Source: Sipunculus nudus (taxonomy: Eukaryota; Annelida; Sipuncula; Golfingiida; Sipunculidae). From it: a stretch of DNA of 64,000 bases. A program made the position numbers and the translations under genes. Under the pieces are notes generated by a model. It made no database searches. It saw nothing but the letters and a program-made list of their open reading frames with translations, and was not told the origin of the DNA. Positions 1 through 9,719 of this stretch are shown here, piece by piece; within the stretch, counting starts at the first letter, position 1, and every line of letters begins with the position of its first letter. Where the stretch lies: contig CM049320.1 of NCBI GenBank assembly GCA_026874595.1, forward strand, positions 53,783,070 through 53,847,069. The letters run 5' to 3'.

Positions 1-705
1 TTGTGCAAGACATAGAGCAGGAAAAACATTATTTTACCTGCGATACATAATTAAGTTCAGTATAAGCATTATCTATAATTGACACAAGTCTAAAAGTATT
101 CAAAATTATTTTAAAACAAATTCTTACTGTTTTTCTCAAGAACTGTTCTTCTTCATTTGGTCATTTCTTTTTATTAAACCAGATTATATCCATTGCACTG
201 TGACTTCCTTTTATCAAGAATTGGGGATTTCTCTGATGGAAGACACCTTTTGTTTGGTGTATGCATTCATAAAATATATGTTTTCTTCATTATTATCCAG
301 TGTGGGTATAAATGTGTTTCTATTAAACGATTCTAGTTTTATCTTCTCCCTCTCCGCCACAATTTAATTTTAACTTGCGATTATGTTTTTTTACAAAGTG
401 ATATACGAAAACGTTGATTTTATGAATATGATATATACAAAAACGCTAGATTCTCAACCTATTTTAATCTAATCCAAGTACGAAAATAATGCGTATAATA
501 TAGGCTGGTAACGGTTAATAGAACTTACAATTTTTATGACTTTATTTCACCTTTTGTATAAAAAACATACGATGTAACATGGTTAACAATTATGTAGAGC
601 ATCTGTATGCATAGCTCCCCATTTTCAGTGAAATTGTTTGACTTTGTATTCAGTGGTGCAAGTATCATAGTTCATTAGTCGAGCTCTTTCAGTTCATTTG
701 AAGTC
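1..705. other. AT-rich non-coding stretch
   Basis: I see no exon with convincing splice signals, no transposon end and no tandem repeat here. It is probably intergenic or intronic. Confidence 0.4.
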
Positions 706-839
706 TCAAGTCATAACGATTGCAGGAAAGACGTTTGGTATTGTTTCAACTGCAGGAATAGTTGGCAGAATGACCACAGGGGATTCCCCCTCAGGTTGTG
801 TCAGTTGGTGTACTGATGAAGCCTTTGCCCACCCTGGGG
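706..839 (-). CDS. Candidate 3'-terminal exon of an unrecognised gene
   Basis: On the minus strand a frame stays open from a TAG acceptor (at 840-841) to a TGA stop at 706, giving two bases plus 43 codons. The reading is Pro/Val/Thr-rich and includes VHQLTQPEGESPVVILPTIP, which does not look like translated AT-rich noise. Upstream of the acceptor is a T-rich tract, although the last 20 bases are only moderately pyrimidine-rich. The acceptor phase (1) agrees with the donor phase of the upstream candidate exon at 3948-4047, so the two could be spliced together. I do not recognise the family. Chance openness cannot be excluded. Confidence 0.3.
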
Positions 840-1189
840 CTACGCATAAAGCATTGCGGCATTGAACCAAAACAAAACAATATATTAAAAAAAAAGCACT
901 AACGCTCCACACATATAAACACTGATGATCACAAGCGTCCACTTAATAAACACTACATTACTAAGTCCTTTATGTTCACTGGACAGGGAAGTCCACCTTT
1001 TTTTAAACTGACTGATAGGCACACAGCTTATTCTATTTGAACTTTGAATCAATTGCATTCAAAACCTGTGTCTCATGGATTCTTCCAACACTAGGTAACT
1101 GAATATGCCTGCAGACAACGATATTCTGAACTTGATTGTTTCGAGTGTAAATAATGTCCTTGGTATGTTACTGCAAACGCTCACGACAT

Positions 1190-1230
1190 ATAAACTAGTG
1201 GCTGATGGGCCATGACGCTCAGCTAAATTC
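1190..1230 (-). repeat. End fragment of an interspersed repeat (GGCCATGACGCTCAGCT)
   Basis: The sequence around gggccatgacgctcagct is the reverse complement of the agctgagcgtcatggccc end seen at about 35098. Related versions lie at about 52405 and 56583. Four occurrences of this 18-base word in 64 kb mark a dispersed repeat end. Confidence 0.55.
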
Positions 1231-1654
1231 AAGGAATGTTGAACAGTGAGCAAAATGACAGTGAGAGTGCAAACAAAAAAATCATGAATTTTGGGAAGAA
1301 TCCTAAGAAATGGAGTTCAGTGGGCTTTTGGACAGATGACCACTTCATTTGAAGGTCTCATAAATAGAAAAAATGCGTAAACATTTGAATAATAAAATAC
1401 AGGTAGTACCACCAGTCTGCAGGAACTGATGAAACAGTTATGCATGCAAACAATCATGGAAGTCAATTCATTAGTTATGCAAATACTGGATCTTTTGTAT
1501 CAAATTGTTAACTAGAATACGGTAGTCGACAAGCGACTACGTGTATCCGCTGAAATCGGAATGGGACGGATGAAGTGAGGCATGGAATGAGTGGAAAAGA
1601 GAAAAATAGAGTAAGGTGTGTTGCATATTAGCATGGATGTCTGCAGCCGAAATG

Positions 1655-2070
1655 GGTATGTAGTTGGCGCCACATACCACGGAATCAAGAAAGCAGTTCA
1701 AGTTATATACATATGCAAACTGTTAGGCAGATAAATCAAACCACTGGTTGAATATGAGTGATTTTATCCCACAGCAGACAAACAGAAGGAGGCTGTGCAT
1801 AAATGGTCGCAGGTGGCGTCACCAATTTTGTGTATGATTAAGAGCAATGTGAGATCTATAGACGTGCAAAATTTCAGGGGATATGTCAAACAGTCCTGTG
1901 AAATAAGCCTGAATGTCTGAACCGTAAACATAAATGAAGGTGGCGCCACCTGCCAATAAAATCGAGAAAGCTATCCAAGATGTATAAACATGCAAAATTT
2001 TAGGCAGATAAGTCAAACCACTGCCGAGATATGTGAATTTATCCCACGGCAGACAAACAGACATGAACAT
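1655..2070. repeat. Three diverged tandem units with GGTGGCGCCACC boxes
   Basis: Three related units of about 130-140 bp follow one another. Each begins near a palindromic box of the ggtggcgccacc type (about 1664, 1811 and 1939). Units 1 and 3 continue through gcaaa-tnttaggcagataa, gtcaaaccact and end in atcccac-gcagacaaacag (1768-1785 and 2041-2060). Unit 2 is the most diverged. The units explain the overlapping open frames on the minus strand, so I do not call those frames genes. Confidence 0.7.
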
Positions 2071-2689
2071 CAGCATAATCGTATATGCCCTCGTTGCACA
2101 GAAAACCACTTGTTGTTTTTACCAGTTCAGTGTGAAACACAGCTGATGACGAAATCTTGAAAGAGGCTTCGGTGGCAATACAAGAAGAGATCGCAAAATA
2201 GCACCGGTGCCAACTTGTCTTTTTCTCTCATAATATCATTTAAATACACCAGTCCTGCAATATTAAAAACATTAATTTATTCACATTTGACTTGCTGCTC
2301 ACAAGTGATGTTTAAATGTTCCCTCCCATCGTGTCCCGCAGCTTGAAGCTGGACATTTCGATGTAAGCGTGCCTACTCCGACTTCGCCACTTTGTTCACC
2401 TGGGGCTCACAAGGTGGCATTGATTCCCCCCCCCCTCCAAACTAGGCATTCCTTCTTCCCAGCAGTTCAGCAGCCTTGCTCGAATATACCTGATGAAACA
2501 TTTTATTTACATCAATAAACCATGTTGTGATTGCAGGGTATCTCTGTGCCTCGAATTGCTATTACTACATGCACGGCGATACACACCTACCATTATGCCT
2601 CTTCACTTAAGCTACATGATTTTCTTTATTTTAATTAATAACATATATATTTTACATGGACTATACAAACAGTTATTATTACCCATCCA

Positions 2690-2890
2690 GGGACTCGATG
2701 GGTCAGGTGGTTGCGTTCAGTACTGTACAGAGGTGGAGGGAACCGGGGAACCCGGAGAAAACCATTCGCCTTGGACGGACCACAATAACCCTCTCTCATA
2801 ACCATGCCGGGGATCGGACCAGGGTCGCCAGCGGAGAGAGTCGCGCGTTTTTACCCTCGATTGTCCAGGCCATGCAGCGCTCCGCTCGTT
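2690..2890 (-). mobile_element. tRNA-derived SINE, minus orientation
   Basis: Read on the minus strand it has a pol III box-B-like element (ctggtccgatccccgg) followed by a body ending ggttttctccgggttcccc. A second copy of the same body lies at about 5625-5790. The shared tail reads cccggagaaaaccat on the plus strand in both. Box A is degenerate. The open frames across it are by-products of its higher GC content. Confidence 0.65.
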
Positions 2891-2989
2891 GGTTGTGCAA
2901 TAGCCTGATACTTCCAAGCCATCCAATGGGTCATCTTGGGTAATTAAGCAAGGAACTAAGGGGTCTTTATGTCTACACCTCCTACAAAC

Positions 2990-3700
2990 GCTCATTTGTC
3001 AGATTAGAATGCAGTCTGTGCTTGAAATGCCTACAGCGAGTCAGAGGATTTAAATACCATATGCAGAGTTCAATATCACAAAGGTTTGATTTGATTAAAA
3101 ACATCCACGGCATTCTCACAATTTTGATCACATAATTAAAAAACACACACGCAGATATACTTTTATTTATGATATATTGTTTTTGTCTATTCCTTCTTAA
3201 AGGTCAAATTACTATGTGTATTATTTCACATTTTGGAATATCCAATGTATATTTTTCAAATTGTTATGCCATTTTTTTTACTTTTTTTCTTTACAGTAAT
3301 ATCTTTATAATATCTGAACCCGCCTTCAGCTGATTTTTCCATCATTGCCATTTTTAGATTTCAAAATAATGTTTACCTTTCTATAGCGACCAGGTCAGCA
3401 GAGAATACCAGGCATTTGACTTGACCGAAAGTAACACCCAGGAAAGGGTAAAATTAAGCTGTTAAACGGTCATGTTCGGTCCTTTAAAAAAATTCTATCC
3501 AAAGTTTGGGTGACATTCCGGACCTACAAAATAAAGATTAATTGAAAATTGGAAGACATTGATATAGAAGATGAGGAATGAATCGACACATAATAGGAGT
3601 GGTTATTCATTCAAGTACAATTGTGGTACGTTTTCTTAATGTTTAACTTTAATTTAATGCACAAGCAAAATTGATGAACAAGCGAAATTGTATCTTAATT
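2990..3700. other. Non-coding AT-rich stretch
   Basis: No gene-like signal is seen. T runs and A runs occur, but no clear transposon end. Confidence 0.4.
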
Positions 3701-3708
3701 TGAATATA

Positions 3709-3728
3709 CATATAATTTATATATATAT

Positions 3729-3760
<32 letters not shown>
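3709..3760. repeat. (TA)n microsatellite
   Basis: A nearly uninterrupted TA dinucleotide run. Confidence 0.95.
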
Positions 3761-3765
<5 letters not shown>

Positions 3766-3947
3766 AAATAATCTATCCTTTAACTTGCGGGTTGAGCAAA
3801 ATTAATTTTAATTTTGACAACAGGAGACCACCATTCCACAATGAGCAACGTTTTCTATATACAAAACTTTGATAAATAAGTGACTAAGCAAGAAAGAATA
3901 TTTATTTATTTATTTACATTTCGCCTTAACGTGACAAAATAACTTAC

Positions 3948-4047
3948 TGCATGATTTCTGCGGAGGTGTATCTTTAATTGAATTGATTATGTTCGTCAAG
4001 TTGCCGATATCAATTTCATTGTGTGAACCCAAAGTTATATTCCAAGC
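3948..4047 (-). CDS. Candidate internal exon, unrecognised protein
   Basis: This minus-strand exon candidate has unusually good splice signals: a T/C-rich acceptor (tttgcttttttgccctgcag) and a consensus donor (TGCA|GTAAGT) exactly 100 bases apart. In the phase-0 frame it reads 33 codons without a stop, including NEIDIGNLTNIINSIKDTPP followed by a Cys. The donor phase is 1, matching the acceptor phase of the terminal exon candidate at 706-839. No upstream partner with a phase-0 donor was identified. The function is unknown. Confidence 0.42.
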
Positions 4048-4163
4048 CTGCAGGGCAAAAAAGCAAATAGACTTCTCCCGGGCGTTAGGGGCATATTTTC
4101 CATGGCCCCTCACTGTCATACCAGCATGGATTTAACCAAAAGAAGAGTCAAAGAGCGTAATAA

Positions 4164-4169
4164 TACGTT
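4164..4169 (-). terminator. AATAAA polyadenylation hexamer
   Basis: On the minus strand AATAAA overlaps or abuts the TAA stop of the small Cys-rich peptide gene. That suggests an extremely short 3' UTR. Such hexamers are common by chance in AT-rich DNA. Confidence 0.3.
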
Positions 4170-4172
4170 TAT

Positions 4173-4300
4173 TTACACTATATACAAAAAAATTTGAAAT
4201 TGGAGTGGCATCAGTCTCCTGCAGACAGTTCCCGAAATACATAAGCCCGTATCCTCAGAGGTATCACACAAGGCAAGCGGGTAGACAAACAGACCACAGC
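4173..4300 (-). CDS. Small Cys-rich secreted peptide, exon 2 (C-terminal)
   Basis: Second exon of the gene whose first exon lies at 4713-4849. The acceptor (gtttatttgtatag) is followed by two bases that complete the glycine codon left by the phase-1 donor of exon 1. The frame then runs 41 codons to TAA. Cysteines recur at spacings typical of small disulphide-rich secreted peptides: CGLFVYPLALC, then GLCISGTVC. The last residues are hydrophobic and could be a mis-annotated tail. The family is unrecognised. Phase agreement, the presence of a core promoter and similarity to the exon at 32923-33044 are the grounds for calling it coding. Confidence 0.45.
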
Positions 4301-4712
4301 CTATACAAATAAACAATCCACTATTATCCCAAAAGATTAGCATTTCTGTTTCGGTCACTTTTAGAGATCGCTTGTGGATCTTTATCTGAACTCCTATATA
4401 CTTTGATATACTGAAGTCAAGCTATACATATTGTCAGGGGTACCACTTGACTAATTATGTAACAATTAATTAAGGTCAATATTCTATAGTTTGATCTCTT
4501 TATATAGAGGAGCAAAAGGACGTGTAAGAATACTAGTATACAGCAGAACTTTAGGAATAGAGTCGGAACTTTAGAAATGCTTATAAGACTGAAATACCAA
4601 TAACACTACAGAGTCTTAACATGCAAGCTTCCAATATTACCATATATTTTTACTGAGCTGCATTTATACAGGTTTTGTTGGGTTTTAAAGCAGTACATGA
4701 ATAAAGCCTTAC

Positions 4713-4849
4713 CACAGACATCGACTAAATAGCCCTCCACTGGTTGGTCATACCAATCCACCACCAAAAGTCTGCCAAGACCAGGACAATGTCCCCTCTT
4801 GCAGTTCAAAGAGTTCGCCACCAGGAGTACCAGGAGTAAGCCAGTTCAT
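4713..4849 (-). CDS. Small Cys-rich secreted peptide, exon 1 (frameshifted signal peptide)
   Basis: The minus-strand ATG (4849-4847) opens a reading MNWL, but the hydrophobic stretch LLVLLVANS that should follow lies one frame over. Within about 10 codons the ATG frame leaves the coding-like frame. From there the second frame runs through a Cys-rich segment with CKRGHCPGLGRLLVV and reaches a Cys just before a good donor (TGTG|GTAAGG). Signal peptide plus Cys pattern C-x4-C-x23-C suggests a secreted peptide. The one-base disagreement means either a sequencing or assembly indel, or an inactive copy. The Cys spacing resembles the exon at 32923-33044. Confidence 0.45.
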
Positions 4850-4897
4850 ACACACACTGGTTCAAATATGCTGTAACTTTGCAAATAAATGTCAGTG

Positions 4898-4904
4898 TTT
4901 TATA
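4898..4904 (-). promoter_or_regulatory. TATA box of the small Cys-rich peptide gene
   Basis: TATAAAA on the minus strand lies about 50 bases upstream of the ATG at 4849. That leaves roughly 20-25 bases of 5' UTR if transcription begins about 30 bases downstream of the box. The spacing is what a compact pol II core promoter would give. Confidence 0.45.
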
Positions 4905-5099
4905 TTTGTAATGTTGGCAATAGTGTATGAAATAGCTGGTCTCCCTTGATATCATAAGGTCTTATCATTGAAATGTCCGGCTACAGCAGGATGTGAGCTC
5001 CCTATACACATCTTTCTCCTGAGAGAGTTTCTTGCCAACTGAAGCTCACAAACTGTCCAGTTTGCCTCAAGCAAGACCACTAAAACCCACAAAACCTGC

Positions 5100-5615
5100 T
5101 CACAATGAATTAATGCAGCCCATGTTTAATTGAAAAGAAAAAAATGATAAAAGGCCGTGTGTAAGCAGCTTTCTATGGATGACTTGGCAGGGGTCAACAC
5201 ACTGACAAAAAGGGGACCTGCCAGGGTTAACAGGTCAAATGTACTCGCATACCTGAGTACAATTACTCATACAAAATAGCTAAAAGTCCCTGGTTACAGC
5301 ATTAATAAAAAAAAACCTGTTGCCCCATCGACATGGATAAATAATATTGTGTAGAACTGTATATGAGAGCATGTGCCACAAAGTGATAGCAGGTCTGTGA
5401 ACTTTGTGACACATATAAATGTTTATTTCTGTTAAAATTCCACACAATGTCAACTAAAAACGAGCAAAATCATTGTGAAATGAACATCAAGAAGTGATAT
5501 CAAGGTGACATGTATACCTAATTATTTATGTATTTATACATATTTTGATGGTGAATTCGATCGTGTTTCGTTTTAAACATCATTTATTTTACATTTACTG
5601 TACAGCTCTCTATAT
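5100..5615. other. Non-coding stretch
   Basis: Nothing gene-like or repetitive is recognised. Confidence 0.35.
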
Positions 5616-5624
5616 TAACTAAAA

Positions 5625-5790
5625 TGGGGCACTCTCACTTGCTAGGACGATGGCAGTGCTGACCCGGAGAAAACCATCGACCTTGAACGGGCCACTACAA
5701 CTCACTATCAAGGCATCTCAGGCGATCGAACCCTGGTCGCCAGAGGGGAAAGCCGCTCTAGTGCCTCGTTGTCAAAGTTGTTGGCAAAAG
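5625..5790 (-). mobile_element. tRNA-derived SINE, minus orientation (second copy)
   Basis: Same family as 2690-2890. On the minus strand a box-A-like tagagcggctttcc is followed by ctggcgaccagggttcgatcg, containing box B GGGTTCGATC. The body then runs to ggtcgatggttttctccggg. This copy keeps both pol III boxes better than the first. Confidence 0.7.
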
Positions 5791-6659
5791 AAAACAATGT
5801 ACCTCCTATCGGGGTGAACTTTTCATACTTCGGCCGATAGCTGAATGTTCCAACGTCTAATCTGCAGACCTGATGCTTCCCATGATGCTCACATTTCAAA
5901 ACTTGGACAAGAACAAAAAAGTCACGAATAAGCAGTATGACTATGGACAAAGCATGAAACATATGCTGATATTCACTGCTACCAGATTACATCGGTATAC
6001 TTTGACTAAAATATCTTTTCAAGTTCTGTGCGTCATCAGGAGAAAGTAATGAGAAAGTCACTTCCGGCACAGTCCTGAGCTTTTTTTTAACTTTTATTAT
6101 TTTAGATAAAACAGATCCGCGCTTTCTTTGTTGACAGAACGGATCCGACCACTTGGTATCAAACGTAGCGGACAGATGTCGCCACAGTGGTTGAAACGGT
6201 CAATTAGAATGAAAATATTAGAAATAAGAATGTTTATTATATTATCTGTATAGCAAGTAGGTTTAACCCGGAATGTTTTATTTATACGTGTGATTAACTC
6301 AATATAGCTCTTAAGAATTGCGTAATAAAATTCTTCTTATATGGCTATATGACTGGTTAAAACTAAGTTTACCTTCCATAAATACGTATGACAAAGGAAG
6401 TCCTATAACCTATTTTATACTGGCCTTTAAACCGGTCATCCTAATAAAGCATATAAAGTGAAATTCAACAAATGCTATCAATAAAATTGAATAGCCAAAG
6501 GACGCCACTGTCAAGTATGATATCTCAGTGTCCGGGATACAGTGCAAGATTCCGCCCACGTCTGGCACAGACGTGCTGAGACAAGTCCTCAAAATGCTTT
6601 TGACGGTCAGAGCGCAGAGACGGAAGACTGTCCTAATTCTGTGATTCGGACAATGGTAA

Positions 6660-6725
6660 TGATACACCTTACGCACACACACACAAACACACACAGAGGT
6701 ATATGTGTACACACGTGTGTGTTCG
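6660..6725. repeat. (CA)n/(GT)n microsatellite
   Basis: An interrupted CA tract followed by a short GT-rich part. Confidence 0.85.
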
Positions 6726-6947
6726 CGTGTCTTACAATCGTATATTTTCAAACATAATGAAATATATCATTATAGAATATTTTATGTATTTAAAATTAAA
6801 AAGTTATTCTAAAACAATAAAATGTTCATTGCTTTTGCGATTTATGGCACTCTTACAATAACGATTTTTCCTTCCGGAAAAACAATTGAAAACGCTGGCC
6901 GTCCACCTCAGTGTGTGTGTATATATATTTATATTGATTCTAACCAC

Positions 6948-6995
6948 ATTCACCTGATGATCGGGTCGCATCCCGTGAAACAGACTGTTGTGAAT
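6948..6995 (+). ncRNA. Hammerhead ribozyme-like motif
   Basis: All conserved hammerhead elements occur in order. Stem I strand ATTCAC (6948-6953) is followed by CTGATGA (6954-6960). Next is a hairpin CGGG-tcgcat-CCCG (stem II), then GAAA (6977-6980). A very short stem III CAGACTG leads to GTT (a valid NUH cleavage triplet), and the other stem I strand GTGAAT (6990-6995) closes the motif. Stem I is fully complementary over 6 bp. One weakness is a T/T in place of the usual G-C pair closing stem II. Very short stem III is known for hammerheads in Penelope-like retroelements. No reverse transcriptase is visible here. Confidence 0.6.
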
Positions 6996-7019
6996 TAACA
7001 GTGTTGTTTTTCTTCAGAG

Positions 7020-7020
7020 T

Positions 7021-7080
<60 letters not shown>

Positions 7081-7177
7081 GGGAGAGAGAGAGCGAGAGA
7101 GAGAGAGATTGAGAGAGAGAGAGAGATAGAGAGAGAGAGGGAGAGAGAGAGGGAGAGAGAGAGGGAGAGAGAGAGAG

Positions 7178-7215
<38 letters not shown>

Positions 7216-7424
7216 AGAGAGAGAGAGATAGAGAGAGAGAGAGGGGGAACGAGAGAGAGAATGAGAGAGAGAAAGTGAGTGGGAGAAAGAGAATAAGAGA
7301 GACAGAGAGAGAGAGAGTAAAAGAGAGAGAGAGAGAGAGAGAGAAAGAGGGAGAGAGAGAGAAGGGAAGAGAGAGAGGGGAAGAGAGACAGAGACAGACA
7401 GACAGACAGTCAGAGAGAGCTAGA
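7020..7424. repeat. Compound (TA)n(GA)n microsatellite, about 400 bp
   Basis: A 30-bp TA run passes into about 375 bp of nearly pure GA with occasional GC, GT and GGGA interruptions, ending in GACA units. It lies directly downstream of the hammerhead-like motif. The long Arg/Glu-rich open frame across it is a repeat artefact. Confidence 0.95.
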
Positions 7425-8266
7425 GGTAGTTTGGAGAGAAAAGAACAGACAGTGGAACAGAGATATTTTTGTATATTTATGTATGTTCCCTGACTGTTTT
7501 ATTCATAACGCATTCTGACATATGGTACACAGTAAACACCCATTGTATTTACGGTATATCACATTGTGTTTATACATAAGCTATCAGCTCACAGGATACG
7601 TCCACGCTGATTTTATGTTTCTACCCACAGCTGTTCATACGGATGTAGGAAAAGTTAAACTGACTTGCATAAACAGCAGCCTTTCACATTATAAAAACAG
7701 GTTGTTTATGCGAATCATTCTTTATTTTGCTCTCTAGGTATGTACGACATTGATACATACAAGGAACACGTAACTAGTTATGAACCTTTTGAAACAGAGG
7801 GCTGTTATATTTGATAGTTCGGCTGTTGCTGATCTAGTGACTTCTGCTAGAATTTTTTTCTCCGATGTGTTAGTTTTAATTACAATCCCAGGTGTCCTTT
7901 TTAATATCAGACACACAATCAGACATTTACCCATGTATTTATTATATGATATATATATGTGTGTGTGTGTCTATGCATGCATTTATTTCTTCTGTATGTA
8001 TCTAGATTGCAATCGGACTCATATTACGAGTGTTCACCTGAAATGGTTGCTTAAACGCACACACAGACACGCTCAAGTTAAGACGAATTAATAACAAAAC
8101 ACGTAATTTAATAGCATTCTTCAAACAACACAACAATAACAGGACAACAATTAATTTACTAATTAAGAGGACAAAAATGGCTCTGTCATCATTCGTTTTT
8201 AAAGGTTCTAGACTTATACCAAACTGTCTGCATGCTAGCGGCTGGGATGTTCAGGCGTTCGTCGCT

Positions 8267-8943
8267 AAAAGGAACCCTTCACACAGAAAATCGTTGGTTG
8301 ACCATTGAGCGATCTAAAATTGGCCCGGTATCCAATAATCTCCGAAAAAAAACACGAAAAAGCCGTTTCTGTGTAAATGTTTGGTATACCCTTGTGCGCT
8401 CGTTATGCGATAAAAAATCAATATTTCGACAACTTTCATGGCGATGCATAGAGATCTCTGAGCGACCCCTGGCGATCATTTAGCGCTCATTTTAACATCC
8501 TAGAGCGACCATTGAGAGTTTGTTGAGCGCTAGTTGTGTGACCAAGAGAGATCACTGAGAGATATACGAGATCGCTGAGAGATCAGGTGCGACCAAGAGA
8601 GATCCCTGAGAGACCAGGAGAGGGTTGGAAAAAATTGGCGTTCATAGAAAATTGCTGAGAGATCATAGGCAGATCGAGGAGATCGTTGGGAGCTCCTTGA
8701 GTGTTCCTTAAGCGTTCGTTGAGAGATCGCTTCCCTTGGCTATCGTTGACCGATTGTTTTGGACAGAGTCAAAACTTTGAGGAGACCGAAGCGACCGTTG
8801 AGATAACTGGAAGATCATTGAGAGATCATTGAGAGATCTTGGTGATCGCTAGGCGCTCATTGAAAGATCGATGAGAGATCTGGAGACTTTGTCATCGCTC
8901 AACGATCTCTCAAAGATCGCCACCCCTGTGTAAAGGGTCTTTT
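8267..8943. mobile_element. Inverted-repeat element filled with GAGAGATC units
   Basis: The ends are imperfect inverted repeats: aaaaggaacccttcacacag (8267-8286) and, reversed, aaaagaccctttacacag from about 8943. Between them are dozens of degenerate copies of an approximately 12-base unit of the form TGAGAGATCRC. They run mostly in one orientation on the plus strand (gagagatcattgagagatc, gctgagagatcaggtgc) and invert near the right end (aacgatctctcaaagatcgc). No transposase frame is visible. It looks like a non-autonomous DNA transposon with subterminal repeat arrays. Target-site duplications are ambiguous (TAA/TTA-like). The superfamily is not assigned. Confidence 0.6.
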
Positions 8944-9475
8944 ATAAGTTGGCGTGGTTGGTGCAGCTCTGGTGACTCGTCCGACTTTTCATCTTGTCAT
9001 GGTTATCAGGTACTCTGGAGCTACGCTATAAATGCGTCTTTGGTACCTCTACCCATGGGTTTGTGTGTATATACAACATTATAATCATGAACATCGAATC
9101 ATTTTCTCCTTATAAAATGAAGCTGTCAAGGCCTGAAATCTAACTTTCATCTTTCGCCGCAGGTGTGGCATTCGGCTGCCCTCCAACCCGGACTCTACTT
9201 TTTCGAATCGATTCTCTATTCAAAAGAATTTTGAATGTAATAATTATTAAAATAGTGAGCGTTATTGTGATAATGGTTGCAACGAAGCTTTAGGATTCTC
9301 TTATACTAATACACATGTATCTACATGGTATAAAAAACTGCGATAGCGTATTAATTTGCATATTTTAGGGACTCCCGTTCCATCAATGTGATCAAACTGA
9401 AATCTGAAACAGTTTATGATTAAGCGACGCGTTACAAGCTTAATCTTTTAGACAGAAATATAAATGTTATTCAAA

Positions 9476-9484
9476 TATAAAAAG
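9476..9484 (+). promoter_or_regulatory. TATA box upstream of a signal-peptide frame
   Basis: TATAAAAAG lies about 80 bases before the ATG at 9558. A start site about 30 bases downstream would give a 5' UTR of about 50 bases. Confidence 0.4.
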
Positions 9485-9557
9485 CCAGCGAGTCCTTGTT
9501 TCCGTGGACAGTCTGGAATCCGCCAGGTCTACCTTGACAGGTCCCGTGGGACAAAAC

Positions 9558-9716
9558 ATGCCGACATTAATATCTCACGTAGGCCGCTTAAGTGTTCTGC
9601 TGTTCTTATGTCTGTCACGGCTGACAGATCCGTGCCAGGCTAGTCCTTTTTTTATCGTCTTAGGATTTTCAAATAATTGTATTGATGTTTGGAAAATATA
9701 TGGTGGCACATGTTGA
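9558..9716 (+). CDS. Candidate small secreted peptide or first exon
   Basis: The ATG has an A at -3 (aaaacATGcc). The product begins MPTLISHVGR followed by a hydrophobic core LSVLLFLCL and polar residues SRLTDPC, a classical signal-peptide layout. The frame ends at TGA after 52 codons, with Cys residues in the putative mature part (DPC, NNC, GGTC). Sequence after about 9640 becomes T-rich and intron-like, so the real exon may end earlier, but no consensus donor is evident. A TATA box upstream supports a gene start. The family is not recognised. Confidence 0.4.
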   Translation: MPTLISHVGRLSVLLFLCLSRLTDPCQASPFFIVLGFSNNCIDVWKIYGGTC

Positions 9717-9719
9717 AAT

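Noticed and set aside
6020-6050. Third hammerhead on the minus strand (CCTGATGACGC...)
   Set aside because: CTGATGA is present, but no stem II hairpin and no correctly placed GAAA follow.
7275-7493. Arg/Glu-rich open frame
   Set aside because: It is the translation of the GA microsatellite. The interior is pure simple repeat.
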